From: Gammaproteobacteria bacterium
Lineage (GTDB): Bacteria > Pseudomonadota > Gammaproteobacteria > Chromatiales > Chromatiaceae
Assembly: GCA_030621975.1 (NCBI GenBank)
Contig: JAUXGQ010000156.1
Span: forward strand, 1-5,563
DNA length: 5,563 nt
Direction of reading: 5' to 3'
Made by a program: the position numbers and the translations under genes. Under the pieces are notes generated by a model that saw only the letters and a program-made list of their open reading frames with translations, was not told where the DNA came from and did not search any database. Within the stretch, counting starts at the first letter, position 1. Each line of letters starts with the position of its first letter. Below, piece by piece: positions 1-5,339 of the stretch.

Positions 1-54
1 GCGGGCGAAGCGGATGAGACGCTCGTTGAGTACTTGTAGACTGTCTTCTGGCAT
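1..54 (-). CDS. N-terminal start of an unidentified gene, possibly MazG-like nucleotide pyrophosphohydrolase (partial)
   Basis: Reading leftwards from an ATG at 52-54, the frame is open to the window edge and gives 18 residues, MPEDSLQVLNERLIRFAR. A Shine-Dalgarno AAGGA (63-67, minus strand) sits 8 bases before the ATG, which is the main reason for accepting it as a real start. The gene is codirectional with prpE but separated from its stop by 225 bases containing a strong REP inverted repeat, so it is probably not tightly cotranscribed. The pattern of a short acidic start followed by an SL..L..RL..FA helix resembles the start of small MazG-like/dCTP-pyrophosphatase-type proteins, in which an ERDW.QFH..KNL segment normally follows. 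That segment lies outside the window, so the family is a guess from 18 residues. The presence of a gene start is moderately secure; the function is not. Confidence 0.5.
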   Translation of the reverse strand, partial: MPEDSLQVLNERLIRFAR

Positions 55-99
55 TCGGCTATTCCTTGGGTGGTTGCTTGTTTCGTTCGCACGGCGGAA

Positions 100-146
100 C
101 CGTTTAACCTAGAAACGGCAGTTGGACGGGGTGTAGAGTGCGTCCA
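100..146. repeat. Two small tandem hairpins in the gap before the left-edge gene
   Basis: CCGTTT (100-105) pairs with AAACGG (113-118) across a 7-base loop. TGGACG (123-128) then pairs with CGTCCA (141-146) across a 12-base loop. Neither is followed by a T-run on the minus strand, so neither is a canonical terminator. They sit 46 bases upstream of the left-edge start codon and could belong to its leader or to a degenerate repeat. I see no gene in 55-194. Confidence 0.35.
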
Positions 147-194
147 GCGGCTTGGCTGGCAAGGCGCAGCGACGAGGCATAGCCGGAACTGCAA

Positions 195-272
195 ATGTAG
201 GCTGGAGCTTGCCCCAGCTTTGCTGCGTAGTGGTTCACCAAACAAAGAGCTGGGGCAAGCCCCAGCCTACAT
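195..272. repeat. REP pair in inverted orientation (BIME-like), type A
   Basis: The arms 195-222 and 243-272 are inverted copies of each other with one mismatch and a 2-base gap, around a 20-base centre. Each arm is itself a small palindrome: the right one is GCTGGGG-CAAG-CCCCAGC (249-266) and the left one (202-219) has one mismatch. The outer ends read GTAGGCTGG and CCAGCCTAC. This matches the layout of repetitive extragenic palindromes, in which two REPs face each other. It begins 7 bases beyond the prpE stop codon, so in prpE mRNA it would form a strong 3' structure that could protect the transcript or slow transcription. There is no T-run, so a plain intrinsic terminator is not claimed. 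The same core recurs at 3832-3905. Confidence 0.8.
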
Positions 273-279
273 TAGGACA

Positions 280-2181
280 CTAAGCCTTTTTGGCGTATCC
301 GATGGATTGCAGAGACCGTTCGATCTCGTCCAGGATGGCCGGGTCGTCGATGGTGGCCGGGACCCGGTACTCCTGACCGTCCGCGAGCTTCTTCATGGTT
401 CCGCGCAGGACCTTTCCAGACCGGGTCTTGGGTAAACGCGCCACGATGACCACCGTCTTGAAGGCGGCCACCGGGCCTATTCTTTCACGCACCAGCTTCA
501 CCAGTCCGGCGGTGATCTCCCCCTGATCCCGGTCCACACCCGCCTTGAGCACCGCAAGACCCACCGGCAGTTCGCCTTTGAGCTGATCGGCAACCCCGAT
601 GACCGCGCACTCGGCAATGTCCGGATGGGAGGCCAGCACCTCCTCTATGCCACCGGTGGAAAGCCGATGTCCGGCGACGTTGATGATGTCGTCCGTGCGG
701 CTCATGATCCACAGGTAATCGTCCGCGTCCCGGAAACCGGCATCGCCACTCAGATAGTAACCGGGGTATCTGGACAGATAGGAATCGGTGAAACCACGGT
801 CGTTGTTCCACAGGGTCGGCAGGCAGGCGGGGGGCAGCGGCAGCTTGATGACCATGTCGCCCATGTCGCCGTCGGGCATCTCGCGTCCATCGTCGGAGAG
901 GATGCGCACGTCATAGCCCGGCATCGCTACCGTTGGCGAACCCGGCTTGACCTCCATGGCCTGGATCCCCAGGGGGTTGGCCGCGATGGCCCAGCCTGTC
1001 TCTGTCTGCCACCAGTGGTCGACCACCGGTTTGTTCAGCTTGTCCCTGGCCCAGAACAGGGTGTCGGGATCGCAGCGTTCTCCGGCCAGAAACAGAGAGT
1101 CCATACAGCTGAGATCGTATTTTGCCAGGTAGGTACCCTCGGGGTCCTCCTTCTTGATAGCCCGAAACGCCGTCGGTGCGGTGAACAGGACGCGCACCTT
1201 ATAGTCGGAGATCACCCGCCAGAAGGCTCCCGGGTCCGGCGTGCCCACCGGCTTGCCTTCGTACATGAGGGTCGTACAGCCCCGCAGCAGGGTCCCGTAG
1301 ACGATATAGCTGTGCCCTACCACCCAACCCACGTCGGAGGCCGCCCAGAACACATCGCCGGCATCCACGTTGTAGATATTCTTCATGGACCAGTTCAGGG
1401 CCACGGCGTGGCCGCCGTTGTCGCGCACCACGCCCTTGGGTATGCCCGTGGTACCCGAGGTGTAAAGTATATACAGGGGATCGGTAGCGGCGACCGGGAC
1501 GCAATCCGCCGGCTCCGCGCCGGCCATCTCGTCGTCCCAGTCCAGGTCACGGCCCTCGATCATCGACGCGCTGGCCTGCGGTCGCGCCTTGATGATGCAG
1601 CCATCCGGCTTGTGGGCAGCCAGCTCTATGGCCTTGTCCAGTAAGGGCTTGTATTCCACCACCCTGTGCGGCTCGATGCCGCAGGAGGCAGTGACGATAA
1701 ACTTGGGTTTGGCATCGTCGATGCGGGTGGCGAGCTCGTTGGCCGCGAAACCACCGAACACCACCGAGTGGATGGCGCCCAGGCGCGCGCAGGCGAGCAT
1801 GGCGATGGTGGCCTCCGGGATCATGGGCATGTAGACGATGACCCGGTCTCCCTTCTTCACCCCGCGCCCGCTCAGCACCCCCGCAAAGCGCGCCACGGTG
1901 TCCTGAAGTTCGCGGTAACTGTAGGTCTTCTGCTGATCGGTGACGGGCGAGTCATAGATCAGCGCGGCCTGGTCGCCCCGTCCCGCCTCCACATGCCGAT
2001 CCAGGCAGTTGTAACAGGTGTTGAGCTCACCCCCGACGAACCAGCGGGCCGCCGGCTTGGCGTCCGCATCGAGCACGCGGTCCCATTTTCTGTCCCAGTC
2101 GATGGCTTCCGCGGCTTCCGCCCAGAATCCTTCCGGATCGGTGATGGAGCGTTCATAAAGAGTTTTGTAATTTTCCGACAC
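280..2181 (-). CDS. prpE: Propionyl-CoA synthetase (propionate--CoA ligase, ACSS3/PrpE type)
   Basis: This 633-residue enzyme joins propionate to CoA through a propionyl-AMP intermediate, consuming ATP; it acts in the cytosol. Residues about 5-60 look like the acetyl-CoA synthetase N-terminal cap. The ATP-binding loop YTSGTTGIPKG is at 240-250, WWQTETG at 390-396, the adenylate-binding YYLSGD at 475-480, and the hinge SRTDDIINVAGHR at 494-506. The C-terminal PKTRSGK places the catalytic lysine at 590, the residue silenced by acylation in related enzymes. Features such as VVRDNGGHAVAL after the loop, SDVGWVVGHSYIVYG (282-296) and LPLPPACLPTLW (447-458) fit the propionyl rather than the acetyl branch, and the length matches PrpE (about 630). 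The start is GTG, chosen because AAAGGAGG lies 5 bases upstream; the nearby ATG at 2184-2186 is in another frame. No prpB, prpC, prpD or prpR is visible. Substrate preference is inferred, and acetate may also be used. Confidence 0.93.
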   Translation of the reverse strand: MSENYKTLYERSITDPEGFWAEAAEAIDWDRKWDRVLDADAKPAARWFVGGELNTCYNCLDRHVEAGRGDQAALIYDSPVTDQQKTYSYRELQDTVARFAGVLSGRGVKKGDRVIVYMPMIPEATIAMLACARLGAIHSVVFGGFAANELATRIDDAKPKFIVTASCGIEPHRVVEYKPLLDKAIELAAHKPDGCIIKARPQASASMIEGRDLDWDDEMAGAEPADCVPVAATDPLYILYTSGTTGIPKGVVRDNGGHAVALNWSMKNIYNVDAGDVFWAASDVGWVVGHSYIVYGTLLRGCTTLMYEGKPVGTPDPGAFWRVISDYKVRVLFTAPTAFRAIKKEDPEGTYLAKYDLSCMDSLFLAGERCDPDTLFWARDKLNKPVVDHWWQTETGWAIAANPLGIQAMEVKPGSPTVAMPGYDVRILSDDGREMPDGDMGDMVIKLPLPPACLPTLWNNDRGFTDSYLSRYPGYYLSGDAGFRDADDYLWIMSRTDDIINVAGHRLSTGGIEEVLASHPDIAECAVIGVADQLKGELPVGLAVLKAGVDRDQGEITAGLVKLVRERIGPVAAFKTVVIVARLPKTRSGKVLRGTMKKLADGQEYRVPATIDDPAILDEIERSLQSIGYAKKA

Positions 2182-2186
2182 AGCAT

Positions 2187-2194
2187 CCTCCTTT
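2187..2194 (-). promoter_or_regulatory. Strong ribosome binding site of prpE
   Basis: AAAGGAGG on the minus strand lies 5 bases before the GTG start of prpE. It decides the start: an overlapping ATG at 2184-2186 would leave only 0-2 bases of spacing and opens a short frame that encodes nothing recognisable. A near-perfect site may compensate for the weaker GTG codon. Confidence 0.8.
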
Positions 2195-2200
2195 ACTAAT

Positions 2201-2215
2201 ACGGACGGGCACTAA
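2201..2215 (-). repeat. Extra copy of the type B terminal repeat
   Basis: On the minus strand this reads TTAGTGCCCGTCCGT, close to the terminal repeat ATTAGTGTCCGTCCA of the adjacent element. It abuts the left terminal repeat (2216-2230) head to head, 7 bases upstream of the prpE ribosome binding site. It may be the remnant of a second, overlapping element, or part of a longer end structure. Confidence 0.5.
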
Positions 2216-2363
2216 ATTAGTTTCCGTCCACAAACGTCAATATTTCTCTCGCAAAGGCGCAAAGACGCCAAGAACGAAATATTATTTGGCTTTACGACAA
2301 TGGGTTATACCTTTGCGATCTTTGCGTCTTGGCGAGAGTCATTCTTTCTGGACGGACACTAAT
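2216..2363. repeat. MITE-like palindromic element, type B, in the prpE leader region
   Basis: This is a 148-base element. Its ends are 15-base terminal inverted repeats, ATTAGTTTCCGTCCA (2216-2230) and the inverse of ATTAGTGTCCGTCCA (2349-2363), matching at 14 of 15 positions. Inside lies an imperfect long hairpin with arms at about 2247-2275 and 2311-2338. The left arm is three tandem 8-base units: CGCAAAGG, CGCAAAGA and CGCCAAGA (2250-2273). The right arm carries the same kinds of unit inverted. The centre (2276-2310) is AT-rich. It is non-coding: the open frames crossing it are low-complexity translations of the arms. It fills most of the gap between the hydrolase stop and prpE, so it probably supplies or disrupts the prpE upstream region. 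A TTGACG that could act as a -35 box (2235-2240, minus strand) lies just inside its prpE-proximal end, but no convincing -10 box follows. Mobility is inferred from structure only; no transposase is present. Confidence 0.72.
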
Positions 2364-2407
2364 GAGGCCGACAGCGCGGTTTTTGGCGCAGCCACGTATG
2401 ACGGTTA

Positions 2408-3373
2408 TCAGGTTTTGGTCTCACCTTCCCGGCCCGACAGCCAGACGTCCAGTCCCTGGGCGTTCAGATCGATGTCCGGCGCCAACAGGGATTCGCACTC
2501 CGACTCCGGGAGTTCGCAACCATGGGCCTGCAAACCTTCCAGCAACAGCGCACGCATGCGCTCCGCGATATTGCGGCGGCGCATTTCACCGGACGCCTCC
2601 TCCGCCAGGGCGATCTCTACGAAAGCACCGATGCTCTCGCGCAACCGGCTGGCGAGGGATTGAGTCAGCTCTACGCTGCTGAAGTGGGTGAGATACAACC
2701 GCCTCGCCCCCAGGGCCAGGAGACGGTCGAGCGTCCTATACCAGGCGTCCGGATCGAATTGCACGGGGGTCGTTGTGGCAAACAGAAAAGGGCCCTTGGA
2801 GGTGTCAAACTCGCGGTAGGAAAGACCGAAGGTATCACCGGTGAAGATCCCCTGGCTTCGGTCATCATGGACACAGAAATGATGGCGGGCATGTCCGGGG
2901 CTGTCATAAAAGGTCAAACGCCGACCGTCGAGGTCGAGGGCGAAGCCATCCGGCGCCTCTATTACCCGATCCGCCGCAACCGGCACCAACTCACCGAAGT
3001 TATCCCGGTACGCGGCCTCGCCGTACACCGCTTTGACGCCGGCAATCAGCTTGGACGGATCGATCAGGTGCCGCGCACCACGCGGGTGGACCACGAGCCG
3101 CGCCTGGGGAAACGCCCGCATCATGGCGCCCGCGCCACCGGCGTGGTCCAGGTGAACATGCGTGGGGACCACGTAGGCGACCTGTTCGGCCGCGATCCCA
3201 CGCTCCCGCAACACCTCCAGCACCCCCGGCAGGCTGCGTGGGATTCCGCAATCGATGAAGGCCGCCTGGTCGCCGGCTTCCACAAGGTAACAGGCCGCGA
3301 GCCGCGGGCGGACGTAGCCCGTGTCGATACAGGTGATGCCCTCGCCGAGGTCCTGCCGCCATGTTTCGCGCAT
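2408..3373 (-). CDS. MBL-fold metallo-hydrolase of unknown substrate
   Basis: This 321-residue protein has a complete set of metallo-beta-lactamase metal ligands: HVHLDH at 72-77, His161 in SPGH, Asp180 in FTGDTFG, and His230 in LTHFSS. It is therefore expected to be an active cytosolic hydrolase with two metal ions, usually zinc or iron. No signal peptide or membrane helix is seen. The early IDTGYVRPRLAACYLVE stretch and PRGARHLIDPSKL (97-109) resemble a subgroup of stand-alone hydrolases related to Sulfolobus ST1585, rather than true beta-lactamases or classical glyoxalase II; this is from memory. The last 90 residues form a helical, acidic tail beyond the core. The frame is open from TTG at 3389-3391, and ATGs lie at 3377-3379 and 3371-3373. 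I chose the last because an AGG sits 7 bases upstream, while the others lack a usable ribosome binding site; the start could be up to six codons earlier. It has no operon partner. Confidence 0.88.
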   Translation of the reverse strand: MRETWRQDLGEGITCIDTGYVRPRLAACYLVEAGDQAAFIDCGIPRSLPGVLEVLRERGIAAEQVAYVVPTHVHLDHAGGAGAMMRAFPQARLVVHPRGARHLIDPSKLIAGVKAVYGEAAYRDNFGELVPVAADRVIEAPDGFALDLDGRRLTFYDSPGHARHHFCVHDDRSQGIFTGDTFGLSYREFDTSKGPFLFATTTPVQFDPDAWYRTLDRLLALGARRLYLTHFSSVELTQSLASRLRESIGAFVEIALAEEASGEMRRRNIAERMRALLLEGLQAHGCELPESECESLLAPDIDLNAQGLDVWLSGREGETKT

Positions 3374-3536
3374 GCCCATACCTATCGTCAATGTGAAGCT
3401 GAAGGGACTTGTCCGGCCCGACTGAGGAAGCGGAGGCGCCGCCGCTGCCGCGATGCCGGCTCAGTATAGCGCAAGTACGCAACAAGCATACCCCTAATAC
3501 CTGGGGGTTAAAGCGTTCATCCGTGTATACGTATTT

Positions 3537-3590
3537 GTAACCGTTCACGGTGATACCATGACAAATTACGCATTGAGAGTGAACGGCTAC
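3537..3590. repeat. Inverted repeat GTAACCGTTCAC / GTGAACGGCTAC
   Basis: GTAACCGTTCAC (3537-3548) and GTGAACGGCTAC (3579-3590) are inverted copies matching at 11 of 12 positions, separated by 30 bases. The right copy is also the left member of the direct repeat that brackets the type C hairpin. The pair may be an older palindrome into which that hairpin inserted, or a conserved end module of the type C element. Confidence 0.55.
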
Positions 3591-3757
3591 AAGGAGGAAG
3601 ACCGAATGACCACAAAAGGCACAAAAGACACAGAAGTAAAGAACGACGGCACGCACTTCTTATCAATTTTGGTTCTCCAAGAATTCAATTCAAAAAACTC
3701 ATTTTGTGAATTATGTGCTTTCTGTGGCCATATCTCCATTCGGATATGAACGGCTAC
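3580..3757. repeat. Palindromic element, type C, bracketed by an 11-base direct repeat
   Basis: An imperfect long inverted repeat has arms at about 3606-3637 and 3701-3732. The left arm is three tandem 9-base units: CACAAAAGG, CACAAAAGA and CACAGAAGT (3611-3637). The right arm, read inverted, gives CACAGAAAG, CACATAATT and CACAAAATG. CCGAATG occurs near both ends in inverted orientation. The whole is flanked by exact direct copies of TGAACGGCTAC (3580-3590 and 3747-3757), consistent with a target-site duplication or a conserved boundary. The right boundary also forms a hairpin, GAACGG (3748-3753) with CCGTTC (3765-3770). The element is AT-rich compared with the surrounding genes. A ribosome-binding-site-like AAGGAGG (3591-3597) precedes an ATG at 3606, but the 47-residue product is just the translated arms. 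No transposase is present, so mobility would need help from elsewhere. Confidence 0.65.
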
Positions 3758-3807
3758 GGCTGCACCGTTCCGAACCCATCGGAAGCACGGCTAATACCAG
3801 AGTGGGG

Positions 3808-3825
3808 ATCGAAGGGATTACGCAG
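3808..3825 (-). repeat. Displaced copy of the purA 3' end
   Basis: On the minus strand this reads CTGCGTAATCCCTTCGAT, matching the end of purA (3991-4008) at 17 of 18 bases; the purA bases encode LRHPFD, the last residues before the final serine. Similarity stops at both edges. The copy lies on the far side of the REP pair at 3832-3905, in the same orientation as purA and 183 bases further downstream. It is a repeat fragment, not a gene. Confidence 0.6.
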
Positions 3826-3831
3826 ATACGA

Positions 3832-3905
3832 TAGGCTGGGGGTTGGCCCAGCGTATCGGCTCGCGAGCAAAGGGCGCAAACAGGCTGGGGCTGACCCCAG
3901 CCTAC
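3832..3905. repeat. REP pair in inverted orientation (BIME-like), type A, downstream of purA
   Basis: The arms are 3832-3852 and 3882-3905, with outer ends TAGGCTGG and CCAGCCTAC, as in the copy at 195-272. The right arm forms a perfect 9-base-pair hairpin with a 4-base loop (AGGCTGGGG, 3882-3890, with CCCCAGCCT, 3895-3903). The left arm forms a 6-base-pair stem (3835-3840 with 3847-3852). It lies 80 bases past the purA stop, and the perfect hairpin would come first in purA mRNA. A role in 3'-end protection or transcription stop is plausible, but no T-run supports intrinsic termination. Confidence 0.75.
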
Positions 3906-3984
3906 GACTGTTGTCAATCACGGAAAAATCCTTCTCCATCCGTGGCCTTGTCCCAACCCGGTAGCCAATGCCGACGCCGGCACG

Positions 3985-5280
3985 TCAAGAATCGAAGGGA
4001 TGACGCAGGACCATGGTCTCGACCCGGTCCGGTCCGGTGGAGACCACATCGATGGGCACCTGGCAGACTTCCTCTATCTTGCGCAGATAGGCCTTGGCGT
4101 TATCGGGCAGCGCCTGGTAGTCCATGGCCCCCAGAGTCGATTCCTGCCAGCCCGGCATTTCTAGGTATACGGGCTCGCATTTGCCGAAGCGGTCCGCTCC
4201 CACTGGCGGGACGTCCACTTCCTGACCATCCAGTTTGTAGGCCAGGCACAGCTTCACGGTTTCCAGTCCGTCCAGGACGTCCAATTTGGTGATACACAGA
4301 CCGGTGATACTATTAATCTGCAGGGAGCGTCGCAACGCCACCGTATCCAGCCAGCCGCAGCGGCGCTGGCGTCCGGTGGTGGAACCAAACTCATGACCCT
4401 TCTCGCCCAGATGCCTGCCGTTGTCGTCGAACAGTTCGGTGGGAAAGGGACCGGCACCGACCCGGGTCGTATATGCCTTCACTATACCCAGGATGTAGTC
4501 CAGATGCCTCGGACCCACGCCACTGCCGCTGGCGGCCCCGCCAGCCGTAGTGGTGGAGGAAGTAACGAAGGGATAGGTGCCGTGATCGATATCCAGCAAG
4601 GCGCCCTGGGCCCCCTCGAACAGGATGTTTTCGCCCCTGCTGCGCATCTGGTGCAGCAGCCCGGGGATGTCATCCACCAGCAGCGCCAGTTGTTCACCCT
4701 GCGCCAGTGCCTCATCCAGGATTTGCGCATAGTCCAGCGTGTCCGCCCGGAAGAAATTCGCCAGCGCAAAGTTGTGGTAGTCCAGCACCTCGCGCAGACG
4801 TTCCTTGAAAAGATCCGGGTCCAGGAGCTCTCCGAGCCGGATGCCGCGCCGGGATACCTTGTCCTCATAGGCGGGCCCTATGCCGCGCCCGGTGGTGCCG
4901 ATGGCCTTCTTACCCCGCGCCCGCTCCCGTGCCTGGTCCAGGGCGATATGATAGGGCAGTATCAGCGGGCAGGACTCACTGATGCGGATGCGTTGCCGGG
5001 CGGCTATGCCGCTCGCGGCCAGCATGTCGAGCTCTTCCAACAGGGCTGTAGGCGACAGCACCACGCCGTTGCCGATCAGGCACAGCACCTCGTCTCGCAG
5101 GATGCCTGATGGGATCAGGTGCAGGATTGTCTTCGCCCCGTCTATTACCAGGGTGTGGCCGGCGTTGTGCCCACCCTGAAATCTCACCACGGCCGAGGCG
5201 CGATCCGTCAGAAGATCAACGATCTTGCCTTTGCCTTCGTCTCCCCATTGCGTTCCGATTACGACGACGTTCTTACCCAT
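3985..5280 (-). CDS. purA: Adenylosuccinate synthetase
   Basis: This 431-residue cytosolic enzyme performs the first committed step from IMP to AMP: GTP-driven joining of aspartate to IMP, giving adenylosuccinate. E. coli PurA has 432 residues, so the protein is complete. Signatures run in order: GTQWGDEGKGKIVDLL (9-24) with catalytic Asp14, GGHNAGHT (36-43) with catalytic His42, GTTGRGIGPAYEDK (128-141), IMP-contacting Arg144, FEGAQGALLDIDHGTYPFVT (221-240), RVGAGPFPTE (273-282), TTGRQRRCGW (301-310), guanine-binding TKLD (331-334) and STGPDR (414-419). A glutamine at 305 replaces an arginine of the E. coli loop, but the flanking arginines 304 and 306 are kept. The ATG at 5278-5280 is supported by the conserved N-terminus; the upstream AGAG is a weak ribosome binding site. 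It follows hisZ by 59 bases and is probably cotranscribed with it. An 18-base copy of its 3' end recurs at 3808-3825. Confidence 0.97.
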   Translation of the reverse strand: MGKNVVVIGTQWGDEGKGKIVDLLTDRASAVVRFQGGHNAGHTLVIDGAKTILHLIPSGILRDEVLCLIGNGVVLSPTALLEELDMLAASGIAARQRIRISESCPLILPYHIALDQARERARGKKAIGTTGRGIGPAYEDKVSRRGIRLGELLDPDLFKERLREVLDYHNFALANFFRADTLDYAQILDEALAQGEQLALLVDDIPGLLHQMRSRGENILFEGAQGALLDIDHGTYPFVTSSTTTAGGAASGSGVGPRHLDYILGIVKAYTTRVGAGPFPTELFDDNGRHLGEKGHEFGSTTGRQRRCGWLDTVALRRSLQINSITGLCITKLDVLDGLETVKLCLAYKLDGQEVDVPPVGADRFGKCEPVYLEMPGWQESTLGAMDYQALPDNAKAYLRKIEEVCQVPIDVVSTGPDRVETMVLRHPFDS

Positions 5281-5297
5281 GTTTTTTCTCTAGCTAA

Positions 5298-5311
5298 TTT
5301 GCCCCGGCAAA
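5298..5311. other. Small hairpin in the hisZ-purA gap
   Basis: TTTGC (5298-5302) pairs with GCAAA (5307-5311) around a 4-base loop, in the 59-base gap between hisZ and purA. No T-run follows on the minus strand, so it should not stop transcription into purA. It may be incidental or a minor processing or attenuation structure. Confidence 0.3.
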
Positions 5312-5339
5312 GTTGGAACTAATTCTACGTTGTCTCATT

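Larger units (their letters stand above)
3374..3984. other. Gene-free, repeat-filled gap between purA and the MBL hydrolase gene
   Basis: I see no convincing gene, tRNA or riboswitch in these 611 bases. From right to left the gap holds a small hairpin after the purA stop (TGCCG-ACGC-CGGCA, 3969-3982), a hairpin CACGGA/TCCGTG (3919-3944), a REP pair (3832-3905), a copy of the purA tail (3808-3825), and the type C hairpin with its flanking repeats (3537-3757). A short hairpin ACCCC/GGGGT (3490-3508) follows. Nearest the hydrolase, TATACT on the minus strand (3463-3468) resembles a sigma-70 -10 box about 90 bases before the start, but no good -35 partner is at 16-18 bases, so it is only a candidate. 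Open frames across the gap translate repeat arms and are dismissed. Confidence 0.6.

Noticed and set aside
1..39. Plus-strand reading AGEADETLVEYL followed by TAG, as the tail of a convergent gene
   Set aside because: Twelve codons cannot be distinguished from chance, while the opposite strand has an ATG with a good ribosome binding site.
195..272. CRISPR array or classical intrinsic terminator at the prpE end
   Set aside because: There is one inverted pair and no regularly spaced direct repeats with spacers, and no T-run follows the stem.
625..1644. Long plus-strand open frame (339 codons) antisense to prpE
   Set aside because: It lies wholly inside prpE, whose protein carries all family motifs. 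The antisense product has no recognisable domain and is expected in high-GC coding DNA.
2182..2407. Sigma-54 promoter for prpE, as in PrpR-controlled prp operons
   Set aside because: No GG and GC pair at the required 10-base spacing with a TGGCAC/TTGC context was found; the closest matches fall in the repeat arms with wrong spacing.
2522..3469. Long plus-strand open frame (315 codons) opposite the MBL hydrolase
   Set aside because: It is a shadow of the hydrolase, whose metal-binding motifs are complete, and has an arginine-rich, low-complexity composition.
3000..3656. Minus-strand frame (218 codons) running from the type C repeat into the hydrolase region
   Set aside because: Its start is the translated repeat arm (cysteine- and phenylalanine-rich) and the rest is an out-of-frame reading of the hydrolase gene.
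3754..3939. Small minus-strand frame downstream of purA containing LRNPFD
   Set aside because: It translates the REP pair and the copied purA tail. The match to the PurA end is explained by the 18-base DNA copy rather than by a gene.
4393..5109. Plus-strand open frame (238 codons) opposite purA
   Set aside because: purA is unambiguous on the other strand; the antisense product shows no motif.
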